From: Cellvibrio japonicus Ueda107
GTDB lineage: Bacteria > Pseudomonadota > Gammaproteobacteria > Pseudomonadales > Cellvibrionaceae
Direction of reading: 5' to 3'
Assembly: GCF_000019225.1 (NCBI RefSeq)
Contig: NC_010995.1
Coordinates: 1,558,501 to 1,622,500, forward strand
DNA: 64,000 nt
The translations under genes were made by a program, and so were the position numbers. Below are positions 28,569-36,911 of the stretch, piece after piece (within the stretch, counting starts at the first letter, position 1; the number at the start of each line of letters is the position of its first letter). Under the pieces are notes generated by a model. That model was not told where the DNA came from and searched no databases. It was given only the letters and a program-made list of their open reading frames with translations.

Positions 28569-31433
28569 TCAGAGCGCAGAAATTTTTTGGATTTGCTCTT
28601 TTAGTTTTTCGAGCGCTATTTTATTTCCGGTAACAATTGCCCGCTCTTTCTCAACCACATCGGCAGGCGCTTTATCAACGAAGGCAGGATTGTTGAGCTT
28701 TACTTCCATCCTGGCAATATTTTGCTCCAGTTTTGTGCTCTCCTTATTTAAGCGAGCCAGCTCTGCATCCTTATCGATAAGTCCTGCCATGGGAACCAGT
28801 ATTTCCATCTGCCCTACCAACGTCGTTGCCGAGAGCGGCTCTTTATCTTCAGTACCAAGCCAGTTGATGCTTTCCAGTGAGGCCATTTTTTTCAGGAACT
28901 GTTGATAGCTGTTGAGGCGCGCCTGGTCTTCTGTACTGCCGTTCTTAAAGAGGACGGTTAATTCTTTTGCGGGAGAAATATTCATTTCCCCACGAATATT
29001 ACGCAGGCCCAGAATAATTTCCTGCAGCCAGGCAACATCGTTCAACGCGGTTTTATCGACTTTACTTTCATTGGGCTGGGGGTAGCGAGTGAGCATAATG
29101 GTTTCACCCGTGGCACCTGCCAATGGTTTGATTTTCTGCCAGATTTCTTCCGTAATAAAAGGCATTAATGGATGTGCAAGGCGCAGGATGGTTTCCAACA
29201 CGCGGATTAATGTGCGGCGAGTGCCTTTGCGCAAAGCGGTGTTTTCTTCGGATTTATCCCAGAGTACGGGTTTGGATAATTCCAGATACCAATCGCAATA
29301 CTCATTCCAGACAAACTCATAAATGGCCTGTGCTGCCAGGTCGAGTCGATAGGTATCCAGGGCTTCAATGACCGCTTTTTCGGCAAGTTGTAATTTGCTG
29401 ACAATCCAGCGGTCTGCTACGGATAATTGATAATCCGTGGTGCCATCCTGTGCGCAATCCTGATCCTCGCACTGCATGAGTACATAGCGGGTTGCGTTCC
29501 AGATTTTATTACAGAAATTGCGATAGCCCTCTACCCGGCCCATATCAAATTTAATGTCGCGCCCTGTCGATGCGAGCGAACAGAAGGTAAAGCGCAGGGC
29601 ATCGGTGCCGTAAGCCTGGATACCTTCAGGAAACTCCTTGCGTGTCTGCTTTTCGATTTTGGCGGCGTCTTTGGGATTCATTAATCCTGTGGTGCGTTTT
29701 TGCACCAGGGTTTCCAAATCAATACCGTCTACGATATCCAGGGGGTCGAGCACATTACCCTTGGACTTGGACATCTTCTGGCCCTGGCTATCGCGCACCA
29801 GGCCGTGCACGTACACGGTTTTAAACGGAATCTGCGCTGTGCCGTCCTCATGTTTCACCAGGTGCATGGTGAGCATGATCATACGTGCAACCCAGAAGAA
29901 AATAATATCGAAGCCGGTAACCAGTACATCGGTCGGATGGAATCTTTTCAGGAATTCGGTTTGCTCTGGCCAACCCAGGGTTGAAAATGTCCACAGCCCG
30001 GAGCTGAACCAGGTATCGAGCACATCCTCATCCTGATGTAGAGAGACATCGGTACCCACATTGTATTTTTGACGAACTTCCGCTTCGTTACGCCCTACAT
30101 AAACCTTGCCGCTGGCATCGTACCAGGCGGGAATGCGATGGCCCCACCAGAGCTGGCGGCTGATACACCAGTCCTGAATATCGCGCATCCAGGCGAAATA
30201 CATATTTTCGTATTGCTTGGGGACAAATTGGATTCGACCGTCTTCAACAGCTGCAATGGCGGGCTCTGCCAAAGGCTTGGTACTGACATACCATTGGTCG
30301 GTTAACCAGGGCTCGATTACCACACCGGAGCGATCGCCGCGCGGTACCTTTAAGGCGTGATCATCGATTTTCTCTAACAATCCAGCGGCTTCAAAGGCGG
30401 CAACAATCTGCTTGCGCGCCTCGTAGCGATCCAATCCTGCATAGTTATCAGGTAGGGAGCTATCCAGCTCGGTATTGATGCTGCCATCCAGGTTAAAAAT
30501 TTGTGCGCTGGCCAACACCGCAGCGTTTTTATCGAGCACATTGATTAACGGCAAATGATGACGCTTGCCGACTTCATAGTCATTAAAGTCATGTGCGGGG
30601 GTAATTTTCACGCAGCCGGTACCGAACTCACGATCCACATAATCATCAGCCACTACTGGAATCAGGCGATTAACCAGGGGCAGGAGTACATACTTGCCGA
30701 TCAGGGATTGGTAGCGCTCATCGTCGGGGTGCACCGCTACGGCGGCATCACCGAGCATGGTTTCGGGTCGGGTAGTGGCTACCACCAGATAGCTCTTGCC
30801 TTCTGCCGTGGTAGCGCCATCAGCGAGCGGGTAGCGCAGGTGCCAGAGATGGCCTTTTTCATCGTGGTTTTCCACCTCAAGATCCGAGATGGCCGTGTGC
30901 AGTTTGGGGTCCCAGTTCACCAGGCGCTTGCCGCGATAGATCAAGCCATCTTCATAGAGGCGTACAAAGGCTTCCTGCACGGCCGTGGATAAGCCGTCAT
31001 CCATAGTGAAGCGCTCGCGGCTCCAATCGACCGAGGAGCCCAGCCGGCGAATCTGGCGGGTGATGGTACCGCCGGATTGCTCTTTCCATTCCCAGACTTT
31101 ATTGAGGAAATTTTCGCGCCCCAAATCATGGCGGCTAATATTCTGGGCCGCCAATTGACGCTCGACCACCATTTGAGTCGCAATACCGGCATGATCGGTA
31201 CCTGGTTGCCAAAGGGTCGATTTACCCTTCATGCGTTGGTAGCGGATCAAGGCATCCATGACAGCATTGTTAAAACCATGGCCCATATGCAGGCTGCCAG
31301 TGACATTGGGGGGCGGGATCATGATGCAATAGGATTCGCCGGCGTCGTTCATGACCGGCTTGAAATAGCCTTTTTCTTCCCAGGTTTGGTACCACTGACG
31401 TTCGATAGCATGGGGTTGGTAGGTTTTATCCAT
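28569..31433 (-). CDS. valS: Valyl-tRNA synthetase
   Basis: Charges tRNA-Val and edits Thr. The 954-residue class I synthetase has the HIGH motif as GSLHMGHGFNNAVMDAL near residue 45, an editing domain with TTRPETMLGDAAVAVHP, the KMSKS motif as GQKMSKSKGNVLDPLD, and a C-terminal coiled coil (LARLNKESTKLEQNIARMEVK). Length is normal. The gene lies alone on the minus strand between tRNA-Ser and the glycan region. pepA and holC, often next to valS, are not here. Confidence 0.98.
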   Translation of the reverse strand: MDKTYQPHAIERQWYQTWEEKGYFKPVMNDAGESYCIMIPPPNVTGSLHMGHGFNNAVMDALIRYQRMKGKSTLWQPGTDHAGIATQMVVERQLAAQNISRHDLGRENFLNKVWEWKEQSGGTITRQIRRLGSSVDWSRERFTMDDGLSTAVQEAFVRLYEDGLIYRGKRLVNWDPKLHTAISDLEVENHDEKGHLWHLRYPLADGATTAEGKSYLVVATTRPETMLGDAAVAVHPDDERYQSLIGKYVLLPLVNRLIPVVADDYVDREFGTGCVKITPAHDFNDYEVGKRHHLPLINVLDKNAAVLASAQIFNLDGSINTELDSSLPDNYAGLDRYEARKQIVAAFEAAGLLEKIDDHALKVPRGDRSGVVIEPWLTDQWYVSTKPLAEPAIAAVEDGRIQFVPKQYENMYFAWMRDIQDWCISRQLWWGHRIPAWYDASGKVYVGRNEAEVRQKYNVGTDVSLHQDEDVLDTWFSSGLWTFSTLGWPEQTEFLKRFHPTDVLVTGFDIIFFWVARMIMLTMHLVKHEDGTAQIPFKTVYVHGLVRDSQGQKMSKSKGNVLDPLDIVDGIDLETLVQKRTTGLMNPKDAAKIEKQTRKEFPEGIQAYGTDALRFTFCSLASTGRDIKFDMGRVEGYRNFCNKIWNATRYVLMQCEDQDCAQDGTTDYQLSVADRWIVSKLQLAEKAVIEALDTYRLDLAAQAIYEFVWNEYCDWYLELSKPVLWDKSEENTALRKGTRRTLIRVLETILRLAHPLMPFITEEIWQKIKPLAGATGETIMLTRYPQPNESKVDKTALNDVAWLQEIILGLRNIRGEMNISPAKELTVLFKNGSTEDQARLNSYQQFLKKMASLESINWLGTEDKEPLSATTLVGQMEILVPMAGLIDKDAELARLNKESTKLEQNIARMEVKLNNPAFVDKAPADVVEKERAIVTGNKIALEKLKEQIQKISAL

Positions 31434-31605
31434 AGCGCTAGGGGACTCTCTTGGTCTGCGGCCAGTTTTAAGGCCTGAAATGACGAAAAAACAGGGGTGG
31501 CATTATAGCCCTTTTTGCTGTAGAGGGGCGCGTAATTGAGGCAGTGAATTCCTGGCTTATGGTGTAACATGGCGGCTATTTTGCGAGAACTTATTGGGAA
31601 GCCAT

Positions 31606-32622
31606 ATGCCGTTCGATATTGATATCCAGCCGGTCGATGCTGTGATTACCTGGGTCGATGGGGCAGATCCAGTGCATGCTGCCAAACTGGATACCTATTT
31701 GGAATCTATTGGGCGTAAACGCACAGGGGGGGCGAGTAAGGCACGCTTTCATAATGCTGGAGAGATTGATTATTGCATCACATCTATTCTTAAGTTTGCT
31801 CCCTGGATAAGAACTATCTTTATTGTGACTGATAGCCAGCGTCCTCAGTTGATGAGCAAGGTTCAGGGCACTCCTTTCGAAGATAAAATTAAAATTGTAG
31901 ATCACAAGATTATTTTTGCGGGGTTTGACGATGCCCTGCCAACATTTAACAGCAGCTCTATCTTGAGCATGTTGTGGCGTATACCGGGCCTTTCTGAACA
32001 TTTTCTTTTTTTTAATGATGATTTCTTTTTAATCCGACCTGTCCAGCCTCTGGATTTTTTCCGGGATGATAAAGTTGTACTTCGCGGTAAATGGTGCCTG
32101 CTTCCTGAGCGGACGCTGCCTCATATCCTTTTGGGTAGGGTATTAAAGGTATTCAAGAAAGAAAAATCTTTCAGTTTTTGGGCAGGTCAACAAATCACTG
32201 CGCGAAGATTGGGATTGACTCATCGATATTTTCGCCTACCCCATGTACCACATGCATGGCGGTTATCGACGCAGCAAAAATACTTTGAGCTGCATCCTGA
32301 TGTACTTAGGGACAATATAAAACATCGGTTGCGCACTTATGACCAACTTATAGGTGAATCATTAGCGGCTCATCTTGAGCTGCGTGATGGCCATGCACTG
32401 GTGGATAATCAATTATTCAATATTCAGTTAAAGCCGGCGCAGCAATTTTTTTGGCGAATCAAATTAAAATTATGGTGGGCCGATAAAAATTCAAATGCGG
32501 CTTTTGTTTGTGTACAAAGTATTGAAGCCGCCCATCCTGCCAAGCAAAAACTGATTTTTGCCTGGCTCACAAAACGTATTGGCAGTCTTGAAAATTTGCT
32601 GGACGAATCATCGAAAGGGTGA
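31606..32622 (+). CDS. Stealth family sugar-phosphate transferase
   Basis: A 338-residue cytosolic protein of the Stealth family, which moves hexose-1-phosphate onto glycans (for example in capsule synthesis). Conserved regions in order: CR1 DAVITWVDGADPVH (near residue 10), CR2 with FHNAGEIDYCITSILKFAPW and IFIVTDSQRP, CR3 with EHFLFFNDDFFLIRPV, and a CR4-like HVPHAW. The frame opens at TTG 31594, but ATG 31606 (MPFDIDIQPVDAVITW) with GGGAAG upstream is preferred. It converges on the core-glycan operon and ends 3 bp from it. It probably adds a phosphosugar to LPS or a surface polymer; the acceptor is unknown. Confidence 0.88.
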   Translation: MPFDIDIQPVDAVITWVDGADPVHAAKLDTYLESIGRKRTGGASKARFHNAGEIDYCITSILKFAPWIRTIFIVTDSQRPQLMSKVQGTPFEDKIKIVDHKIIFAGFDDALPTFNSSSILSMLWRIPGLSEHFLFFNDDFFLIRPVQPLDFFRDDKVVLRGKWCLLPERTLPHILLGRVLKVFKKEKSFSFWAGQQITARRLGLTHRYFRLPHVPHAWRLSTQQKYFELHPDVLRDNIKHRLRTYDQLIGESLAAHLELRDGHALVDNQLFNIQLKPAQQFFWRIKLKLWWADKNSNAAFVCVQSIEAAHPAKQKLIFAWLTKRIGSLENLLDESSKG

Positions 32623-32625
32623 AAA

Positions 32626-34803
32626 TCACCCTCCCGATGATTGCTCGAATACAAAATAATGCGGCGAGGGGGATAGGTAATCTATCGACTGAGGCTTTCC
32701 GTATACATTGACAGCTTTGGTTGATGTCAGTTCTTGTGGCAGGGGACTTGTGTCTTTTACAGTCCACCCCATCACAATCCGGTGATTTCCAGTCGCGAAC
32801 TCCAATAAATAGGTGTTGTCATCTGTATGCCATTTTTTTCGGAAAGTGGCTTGCCCCACCAGTTTTAAGAAATGTGCCAAGGCATGAAATGCCGGGCGCG
32901 GTACAAAATGATTGAGATCATCAACAAGCCCATAGCCGTGGGCAGACAGACGCCACCAGAACACCTGGTCGACATGGCCTGAGCAGAGTGTAATGGCGAG
33001 ATAGCGCAACATATAATTCGCATAATCCTCATCGGTTTCACCCGGTTGTTCCCTGCGCCATTTAGGCGTCTCATAAGGACAGCCGATAGGTGACCATATA
33101 CCTGTATGCTTCACTGGCCAATTAACTTCGGAAACAATAACTTTATCGGCGCAGCGATCCGACCATTGTCCAACAGCCTTTAGTAAAGCACTTTTTTCCA
33201 GGGTGGAATATTGACCTTGCTTGTTTTCCGGAGCACCGCGTCTATCGACATAGAGCAGGTGTGAAAGCGCTGCCAAAGGTTGTTCCTTTGGCTGAGTATT
33301 CAGGGCGGCGATAACCGGCAGGTATTCAAAATCGATGCAGGCCGGGCCGGCAAGGCGAATTTGTGGAAAACGTTTTTGCAATTCCAGTGCGGGAGCCATG
33401 AGTTGCGCATATTCATCACTGCTCCATACGCCCCATTTTAAACGGTTAGTTGCGTGGGTAATTTCAATATAGACAACCTGGTCACCCAGGTTTTCGATAA
33501 CCAATGTCAGCAATGCTTTCCAGGATTCAGGCTCCAGCAAGGCGCGCCTGTCTTGCAAAATGGCCAGCATCACCTCAACGCCCTTGGTTCGTAACTGCTT
33601 AACCAGGTCAATACTGCGCTGCCAATCTTGCGGAGTTTCATGGTGGCAGAAACGAATGAGGACTGGAGGGTTACCAAGCTGCTCCAGTAACTCCAGTTCT
33701 GTTGCGATGTAATCCGGATGGGGATGCAGGGCGACACCAATACGACCTTGCATGGCAACCGGTTGTTGGTAGCTTTTTGTCAGCAGGCGCTGATAGCGAA
33801 GGTAAATACCTGGTCCGGCAACGAATCCCTGCCAGAGCATCGACAGCATGTAGCGCCAGTTGCGATAGGTATGTTTTTCCTGGCGTCCTGGAACAATCAT
33901 TGGCTGCGCAGATTTTTCGTCCCACAGCCAGATGTCGGGTATCGCAGGGTAAATCGGTTTTGTCTGGGGTAAGCGTTTGCTTTTCCAATGGCGAATTGGA
34001 TGGCGCCATTTACCACTGCGTCTGTGTCCCCAAAATCGCTGACGTGCCTTTTGTTCCAATTGATCGAATTTGTGTGGGAAATCTTCGTGATGGTTATAAA
34101 TCGTCTTGAAAATTTTTAAATAAGCGCCGGGCAGGGCAATGCGTGCTAAATCAAAGGCGCGCTGCCGATAGGACAAGGGCGTATCCTGGTAGCGTGCGCG
34201 ATTTAAGTCGATAAATTGTGGTTGCAGCCATTCGCCTGTGGTGCTACGTGGTAATAAAATATTTTGATTACCCATGTCGCCATGCATAAAGCCTGCATCG
34301 TGCATCTTGCGAATAGCCGGTGCCACCAGGTGGAGTAATTCCATCAGAGGCGCGTTGTCGCGCTGGTTGTAGTAAATATCGGAAAGGGCATCGCGCAGGG
34401 AGATGCCAGGCTCAAACAGGCAGAGGTAATAGCTCTCCAGTAAGCGGCCATTTCCCCATCGATCTAACCAGGCAATAGGTGCAGGTGTTCCTATTCCTTT
34501 TTCCTGTAGAACACAGGCAGCTTTGTACGAACGTTGGGCTTTAGAGCCATGGTGTTGGTCGTACCAGTCCTTGAATCGGTTTTGGCGCTTAAAAACCTTG
34601 ATGGTAACATCCAGAGGGTTTCCCTGAAGTGCAATCGGCAGGCGAATGACATAATCACTGCCTGATGACAGGCGGTTGGCGATTGGCTGTTGGATGATGT
34701 GCTTGAGGGTTTGTAATTGCTGGATCAAATCGTCTGCGCCTGTAAAATCCGGCGCCAGCTCGCCCTGGTAAGGGCCGATATTGATCAAGGTGTTATTGTT
34801 CAT
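32626..34803 (-). CDS. WaaP-like kinase fused to a clan GH-A-like barrel
   Basis: A 725-residue two-domain protein. Residues 1-250 look like a lipopolysaccharide-core kinase of the Kdo/WaaP type: IKVFKRQNRFKDW, the catalytic loop HGDMGNQN (174-181, Asp176 as base, Asn181) and FIDLNRARY (metal-binding Asp199). Residues 350-640 look like a beta/alpha barrel of glycosidase clan GH-A (GH39-like): LIRFCHHETPQDW, IEITHATN (446-453) and VSEVNWP (557-563). Glu559 fits the nucleophile, but the acid/base position (normally NE) reads HA (450-451), so the glycosidase half may be inactive. No signal peptide or membrane segment. Last gene of the minus-strand operon, 23 bp after the GT4 gene. The kinase half probably phosphorylates core sugars. 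Confidence 0.72.
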   Translation of the reverse strand: MNNNTLINIGPYQGELAPDFTGADDLIQQLQTLKHIIQQPIANRLSSGSDYVIRLPIALQGNPLDVTIKVFKRQNRFKDWYDQHHGSKAQRSYKAACVLQEKGIGTPAPIAWLDRWGNGRLLESYYLCLFEPGISLRDALSDIYYNQRDNAPLMELLHLVAPAIRKMHDAGFMHGDMGNQNILLPRSTTGEWLQPQFIDLNRARYQDTPLSYRQRAFDLARIALPGAYLKIFKTIYNHHEDFPHKFDQLEQKARQRFWGHRRSGKWRHPIRHWKSKRLPQTKPIYPAIPDIWLWDEKSAQPMIVPGRQEKHTYRNWRYMLSMLWQGFVAGPGIYLRYQRLLTKSYQQPVAMQGRIGVALHPHPDYIATELELLEQLGNPPVLIRFCHHETPQDWQRSIDLVKQLRTKGVEVMLAILQDRRALLEPESWKALLTLVIENLGDQVVYIEITHATNRLKWGVWSSDEYAQLMAPALELQKRFPQIRLAGPACIDFEYLPVIAALNTQPKEQPLAALSHLLYVDRRGAPENKQGQYSTLEKSALLKAVGQWSDRCADKVIVSEVNWPVKHTGIWSPIGCPYETPKWRREQPGETDEDYANYMLRYLAITLCSGHVDQVFWWRLSAHGYGLVDDLNHFVPRPAFHALAHFLKLVGQATFRKKWHTDDNTYLLEFATGNHRIVMGWTVKDTSPLPQELTSTKAVNVYGKPQSIDYLSPSPHYFVFEQSSGG

Positions 34804-34826
34804 AAGCGCTTGTTACAGAAAACGGA

Positions 34827-36023
34827 TCAGGAGTGATCATGAGTTTTATTGGCGATAATTGGCGCTGCGGCTGCATACCGGTTGTATAGGTTTTCCAATT
34901 GTGCACAACAATTATCAAGGCGGAATGTGCGTTGGATTAGAGCGCGCTGGCTGTCGATAATCCCTGTATGTTTATCGGTGTGCGTGAGAAGCTCGGTCAG
35001 TATGGCTGCTAATTTATCCTGGTCTTTTTCCGGGAAGGTAAAGCAGGTTTCCTGGTCGATCAGGTTGTCGCCAACCCCTCCACTGGATGAGGTGACAACA
35101 AAAATCCCGCTGGCTTGTGCCTCCAGAATAGAAATAGGTAAACCCTCTGCATCCCCTGAAACAGCGGTGATACTGGGGAGGCAGAACACCTTGGCGGCAT
35201 CTATTTGTGCCTTGACTTGCTGATTGGATAAGGCGCCGGTAAAGGTCACGCCTTCAAGTTTGAGTTCGGCAATACGCTGCTTGAGACGCTCTTCCATTGG
35301 GCCCTTGCCAACGATAATCAGCTCCGCATCATGTACCTGCTGTTTGACTTGCTGAAACGCTTCCAACAAATAATTAGCGCCTTTTTTCTCTACCAGCCGG
35401 CCTACGTAAAGTATGCGATTGGATCGCTGGAGAAGCGGTGTGGTGCCGGGCGTAAAGGCATCGGCATCTACACCGATGTAGCTAATCGTAATTTTTTCCG
35501 GTGCGATTCCAAAGTTGATGGCACGTTGACGTATGGCTTTGGACACGGCGAGAAAGTGTACTTGCGGGTCCTGCGCCATCGCCAGCAGTTGTGCGGGGTA
35601 GGTGCGCTTGCGCGATCCGCGTTTTCCCGCCTCCCACCATGCGCGATGAATGCTGATATCAAATCCGTGCAGTGTTACCAGCATAGGCAGGCCCATAGCT
35701 TTGGCATAGGGCCATATATCGACAGCGGATGTTCCAAAGTGAACGTGCAATAACCGGGGCGCGAGTTGTTGTAATTGCTTGACCCCCAGGGGGTCTGCCT
35801 GGTTACGCCAGCGACGGAAAAGATACAACCATTTACGTGCGAAGAACGTGTTTTCCGGAATGAGCAGTTGCGAGGGCAGCATGGAAAAATCCAGGCTGCG
35901 GCGCTGGTATTTGTGCCCCACCAAGGTCGGCTTCCAACGTTTTAGACCAACAGCCTGTTGCTTGATAAAGGTCTCTGAATAGGAGAGCAGGCCATCCTGG
36001 TAAATAATCAGGTTATCGGTCAT
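34827..36023 (-). CDS. Glycosyltransferase family 4
   Basis: A 398-residue retaining glycosyltransferase of the GT-B fold. Seen are HVHFGTSAVDIW and LVTLHGFDIS in the acceptor domain, then RILYVGRLVEKKGANYLLEAF, AELIIVGKGPMEERLK and the GT4 nucleotide-sugar signature EGLPISILEAQASG with its two Glu residues. It should act at the cytoplasmic face of the inner membrane. It is the fifth gene of the WaaC operon, 26 bp after the GT2 gene and 23 bp before the kinase-barrel fusion, so a role in LPS core or a related glycan is likely. Donor and acceptor are not known. Confidence 0.9.
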   Translation of the reverse strand: MTDNLIIYQDGLLSYSETFIKQQAVGLKRWKPTLVGHKYQRRSLDFSMLPSQLLIPENTFFARKWLYLFRRWRNQADPLGVKQLQQLAPRLLHVHFGTSAVDIWPYAKAMGLPMLVTLHGFDISIHRAWWEAGKRGSRKRTYPAQLLAMAQDPQVHFLAVSKAIRQRAINFGIAPEKITISYIGVDADAFTPGTTPLLQRSNRILYVGRLVEKKGANYLLEAFQQVKQQVHDAELIIVGKGPMEERLKQRIAELKLEGVTFTGALSNQQVKAQIDAAKVFCLPSITAVSGDAEGLPISILEAQASGIFVVTSSSGGVGDNLIDQETCFTFPEKDQDKLAAILTELLTHTDKHTGIIDSQRALIQRTFRLDNCCAQLENLYNRYAAAAPIIANKTHDHS

Positions 36024-36049
36024 GTAGCGTGTTCCATCGTGTCAGGGGG

Positions 36050-36886
36050 TTATGGCGTTGTAATGGATTGTTTCACTATCCCGTTTGTCGCCCAGTAGCG
36101 TCCGGTGCGTTTTACCTCATTGCGGATGGCGTAATTTTTCTTCCAGGTTTCGGGGTTGTCGTAAGCCCTGGGGTGATCCAGGTGGAGGCAGTTGACGCTG
36201 TAGCGCACCTGTTTTCCTTTGAGGCCATAATTCTGCAGGCGCTCGCCCAATTCGCGATCCAGGCCGCCGTATTGCATATCCTCATTAAAGCCGTTGCAGG
36301 CTTTAATGTCGGCGGTCCAGGTTGAGGAGTTCATCCCATTCCAGGTAGCCTTGGTTGGTGTGACAGCGTTGAGTACGGCTTTGATCAATTTGTTTTTGAT
36401 CAGCTTCCACAATTTATGGCTGGCGGGTTGGCCTGCCTGTTTAAGCCACCGGGTATCAAAAATAACCCCACTGGCAATATCGGCTTCGCTAATCGCTTCA
36501 GAAACAGGCGTAGTGAGCTTGATGTAACCACCAGATAAAAATTGTCTGGGACGCGCCAGGTTGCGGTGGATCTCTACAAAGTCCGGTTCGGGAATACAAT
36601 CGCCATCGGTGAAAATCAGGTAATCACATTCTGTTTGTGCAATGGCTTTGTTGAGAATCTGGCACTTTTGGAAACCCTTATCTTCATGCCATATATGTTG
36701 CAGGCGCAGTATGCCGCGCGCCTGGAAAAATTCGATAACCTCTCGCGTCGGTTGACCGGAACCATCGTCAGCAACTATCACGGTAAAGTGATGGTCGCGT
36801 TGTGCTTCGTAGCCAAAAAGCACTTTCCTAAGCCATTTGGGCTGGTTGTAGGTGGTAATGACGACACCAATATGCTGTGGTTTCAT
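36050..36886 (-). CDS. Glycosyltransferase family 2
   Basis: A 278-residue inverting glycosyltransferase of the GT-A fold. IGVVITTYNQPKWLRKVLFG, VIVADDGSGQPT (nucleotide-binding Asp), DYLIFTDGDCIPEPDFVEIH (DxD-type metal site) and the C-terminal GLDRELGERLQNYGLKGK region are as in GT2 enzymes with the additional glyco_tranf_7C-like end. The frame extends to an ATG at 37018 inside the sulfatase-fold gene, but that would overlap it by about 107 bp and adds no conserved sequence; ATG 36886 (MKPQHIGVVITTYN) is the normal start. Operon with waaC. Confidence 0.88.
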   Translation of the reverse strand: MKPQHIGVVITTYNQPKWLRKVLFGYEAQRDHHFTVIVADDGSGQPTREVIEFFQARGILRLQHIWHEDKGFQKCQILNKAIAQTECDYLIFTDGDCIPEPDFVEIHRNLARPRQFLSGGYIKLTTPVSEAISEADIASGVIFDTRWLKQAGQPASHKLWKLIKNKLIKAVLNAVTPTKATWNGMNSSTWTADIKACNGFNEDMQYGGLDRELGERLQNYGLKGKQVRYSVNCLHLDHPRAYDNPETWKKNYAIRNEVKRTGRYWATNGIVKQSITTP

Positions 36887-36911
36887 GGGGTATCCGCTTG
36901 TAAATATGCGT

